Assembly: GCA_027067035.1 (NCBI GenBank)
Contig: JAMOMO010000330.1
Coordinates: 1-8,469 of the forward strand
Source: Desulfobulbaceae bacterium
GTDB lineage: Bacteria; Desulfobacterota; Desulfobulbia; Desulfobulbales; Desulfocapsaceae
Length of the DNA stretch: 8,469 bases
Direction: 5' to 3'
The notes below the pieces were generated by a model, which did no database searches, was not told where the DNA came from, and worked only from the letters and a program-made list of their open reading frames with translations. Below, in pieces: positions 7,100-8,469 of the stretch. Position 1 is the first letter of the stretch. Each line of letters starts with the position of its first letter. The translations under genes were made by a program, and so were the position numbers.

Positions 7100-7470
7100 A
7101 GTCGGCTTCTCCTTCTCTCCAGAATATCTCCGCTGTTTTCCCAGAGTTCTAAAAGTTCCTGCAGTTTCTTCTCTTTTGAGACTTCATTCCATGGAAGGAT
7201 GGCGGGATGGGGCCCGGAACCGCCATCTATATTTACTTCAGGAAGGCGTAAGAGGTAGGTGTCTGCCCGGATATCAAGGAGTATCTGGGCAATTCCCAGG
7301 TTGGCAATGGCCCGTGCAGTCGCCGCATCACAGCGAAAGAGGATGGAAAAACCTCCCCTGTAGGGATTGGATCGGTTCACAGCCCGCAGGACCTGGCAGC
7401 CCCAGTTTTCCAGATGCTGGACAAAGGGCCGCAGTATATCTCTTTCCTCAATGACCTTCATGCCTTTCAT
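7075..7470 (-). CDS. Hypothetical protein, unrecognised
   Basis: A 131-residue protein, probably cytoplasmic, with no signal peptide or membrane segment. I do not recognise the family. The N-terminal half has segments such as ILRPFVQHLENWGCQVLRAV (12-31) and YRGGFSILFRCDAATARAIA (37-56). Their alternating helical and strand-like pattern suggests a small alpha/beta fold. The C-terminal third is charged and probably helical (about 99-127). Start ATG 7470 has a G-rich run (GGGGG) about 4 bases upstream; an alternative in-frame ATG at 7461 has no good spacing. It lies downstream of the cytochrome gene on the same strand, but the strong terminator between them implies its own promoter. I could not place that promoter in 7471-7587. 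The stop codon falls in the loop of the hairpin at 7055-7099. The amino-acid makeup is more protein-like than that of the opposite strand. Confidence 0.7.
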   Translation of the reverse strand: MKGMKVIEERDILRPFVQHLENWGCQVLRAVNRSNPYRGGFSILFRCDAATARAIANLGIAQILLDIRADTYLLRLPEVNIDGGSGPHPAILPWNEVSKEKKLQELLELWENSGDILERRRSRLGLFYQER

Positions 7471-7587
7471 GCTACCCCCGCACCCGTATTATTACCACCA
7501 CTAAAAACAGGCAGGACACACTGCTCACTGCGTTTGTGCCTTATCAGACTTTTCCCTGAAAAAAGCAGGATCTGTTTTTCGGGCCAC

Positions 7588-7623
7588 AAAAAAGGGCTGG
7601 TGGAGAAGAGTCTCCACCAGCCC
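7588..7623 (-). terminator. Intrinsic terminator of the cytochrome gene
   Basis: A perfect 13-bp stem (arms 7594-7606 and 7611-7623) with a 4-base loop. On the minus strand it is followed at once by six T (7593-7588). It begins 33 bases after the cytochrome stop codon and is oriented to end that transcript. This separates the cytochrome unit from the hypothetical gene further along the strand. Confidence 0.92.
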
Positions 7624-7656
7624 GCCTGTTCCTCCGGCAGGAAACACCTCCGCCGG

Positions 7657-8469
7657 TTATTTCCTGTTTCTAAACCGTCCCAGTGAGCCTGGATGATGCA
7701 TCTCATCCTCCATCTCTTCGGTATGACAGACGGAGCAGCCCTTATCTGCTGCAATGGGATAGGGACTCTTCTGATACTGCATTGGCTGCAGCGAGCCTAT
7801 CCCTCTCCCGTAGGGACTGTCCACCGGGTAGATGGAGTGCGCCTGACCGTGACAGGAACTGCAGAGAACCACGGAAACATCTCCCATCCGGTTTTGAAAC
7901 AGACCGCTTTCGTCTGCAGTCCAGAGGTTAAAAGCCGTGTCTGTAGCCGGTGGTTGAAAATTCACGTGACAGTTGAGACAGTCCGGCTCCATGCTCCATG
8001 GACGACGGGCATGTATCTCTGTAATTTCAGTCTCCACCCTGCCATCCAGGAATGAGAGCAGTTTCTCCGCCTCCCCGTTCCCGGCCTCCTCTTTGAGAAG
8101 GCTGGCAGCATGCTCAGCCAGGCTGCCATGACAGTTGCTGCAGGACAGGTCCAGTTGTTTATGAATCCCGTCGAAGGAGTGGCTGGCACTGCTGTCGCTG
8201 GAAGGATGGCAGAGAACGCAGCTGCTCTCTTCCCCGTCCTGGAGCAGACCGGCATGGAAACCGTGGATAGAGGCGGAAAGACTCAGCAGGCCGGGCAGGC
8301 TTGCAGTACCGCGACTACTGTCACCATGGCAGGAGGAACAGACCACAATGTTTCCCTTCTCCATCTCATCGCTGAGCCGGGTATTGCTCTTCCTGTCATG
8401 GGAGGCAAGAATACCGGCAACGGTCTCTCTTGACATACCGCTTCGGCCATCCTGACGCCAGGCGCCGCC
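7657..8469 (-). CDS. Multiheme c-type cytochrome, 5' end outside the window
   Basis: A predicted periplasmic or outer-surface electron-transfer protein with covalently bound haem. The visible 270 codons hold six CxxCH motifs. Counting from the codon at the right edge, their first Cys are at 44 (CSSCH), 84 (CVLCH), 110 (CSNCH), 164 (CLNCH), 203 (CSSCH) and 245 (CSVCH). About ten further histidines, for example in IHGFHAG, are enough for bis-His ligation. The frame has no stop up to the window edge. The first internal Met (8436) is not followed by a Sec signal, which a c-type cytochrome needs, so the true start and perhaps more haems lie beyond 8469. The C-terminus ends in a basic tail (RFRNRK) without a membrane anchor. 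The segment running from the fifth to the sixth haem (SSCHGQAH...SLQPMQYQKSPYPIAADKGCSVCH) looks like those of multiheme cytochromes of metal- or sulfur-respiring anaerobes, from memory. Its redox partner is unknown. Confidence 0.93.
   Translation of the reverse strand, partial: GGAWRQDGRSGMSRETVAGILASHDRKSNTRLSDEMEKGNIVVCSSCHGDSSRGTASLPGLLSLSASIHGFHAGLLQDGEESSCVLCHPSSDSSASHSFDGIHKQLDLSCSNCHGSLAEHAASLLKEEAGNGEAEKLLSFLDGRVETEITEIHARRPWSMEPDCLNCHVNFQPPATDTAFNLWTADESGLFQNRMGDVSVVLCSSCHGQAHSIYPVDSPYGRGIGSLQPMQYQKSPYPIAADKGCSVCHTEEMEDEMHHPGSLGRFRNRK

Overview
The window reads as ordinary chromosome of a Gram-negative, anaerobically respiring bacterium. A Desulfobacterota (Desulfobulbales-like) host is my best guess. 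It rests on a multiheme c-type cytochrome, an outer-membrane-type MORN lipoprotein, a membrane diguanylate cyclase, a chemoreceptor and roughly balanced base composition. No marker gene fixes the lineage. I see no insertion sequence, tRNA, rRNA, CRISPR array or phage gene.

Layout from left to right. A membrane-anchored GGDEF diguanylate cyclase (176-1735, +) converges on an ABC-F ATPase of the YkpA/YbiT type (1784-3403, -). Upstream of the ATPase, on the same strand but with a separate promoter between them, lies a 315-residue lipoprotein made almost wholly of MORN repeats (3580-4527, -). A 265-base divergent control region (4528-4792) holds a good promoter-like sequence in each direction. 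It serves the lipoprotein on one side and a small acidic cytoplasmic protein of unknown function (4793-5212, +) on the other. A transmembrane methyl-accepting chemotaxis protein follows (5397-7028, +). It converges on an unrecognised 131-residue protein (7075-7470, -), whose stop codon sits in the loop of a 16-bp stem. A strong intrinsic terminator (7588-7623) closes a multiheme cytochrome c gene (7657 to the right edge, -). That gene is cut by the window end and shows six CxxCH haem motifs.

How the genes relate. The genes alternate in strand and most seem to be single transcription units, so this is a collection rather than one operon. Two membrane sensors are present (cyclic-di-GMP synthesis and chemotaxis), along with one translation factor, one envelope protein and one electron-transfer protein. 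I found no clear new multi-gene system. The items most worth a second look are the two-block, cysteine-marked architecture of the MORN lipoprotein, the shared GCTACA box in the two divergent promoters, the hairpin across a stop codon, and the two small unrecognised proteins.
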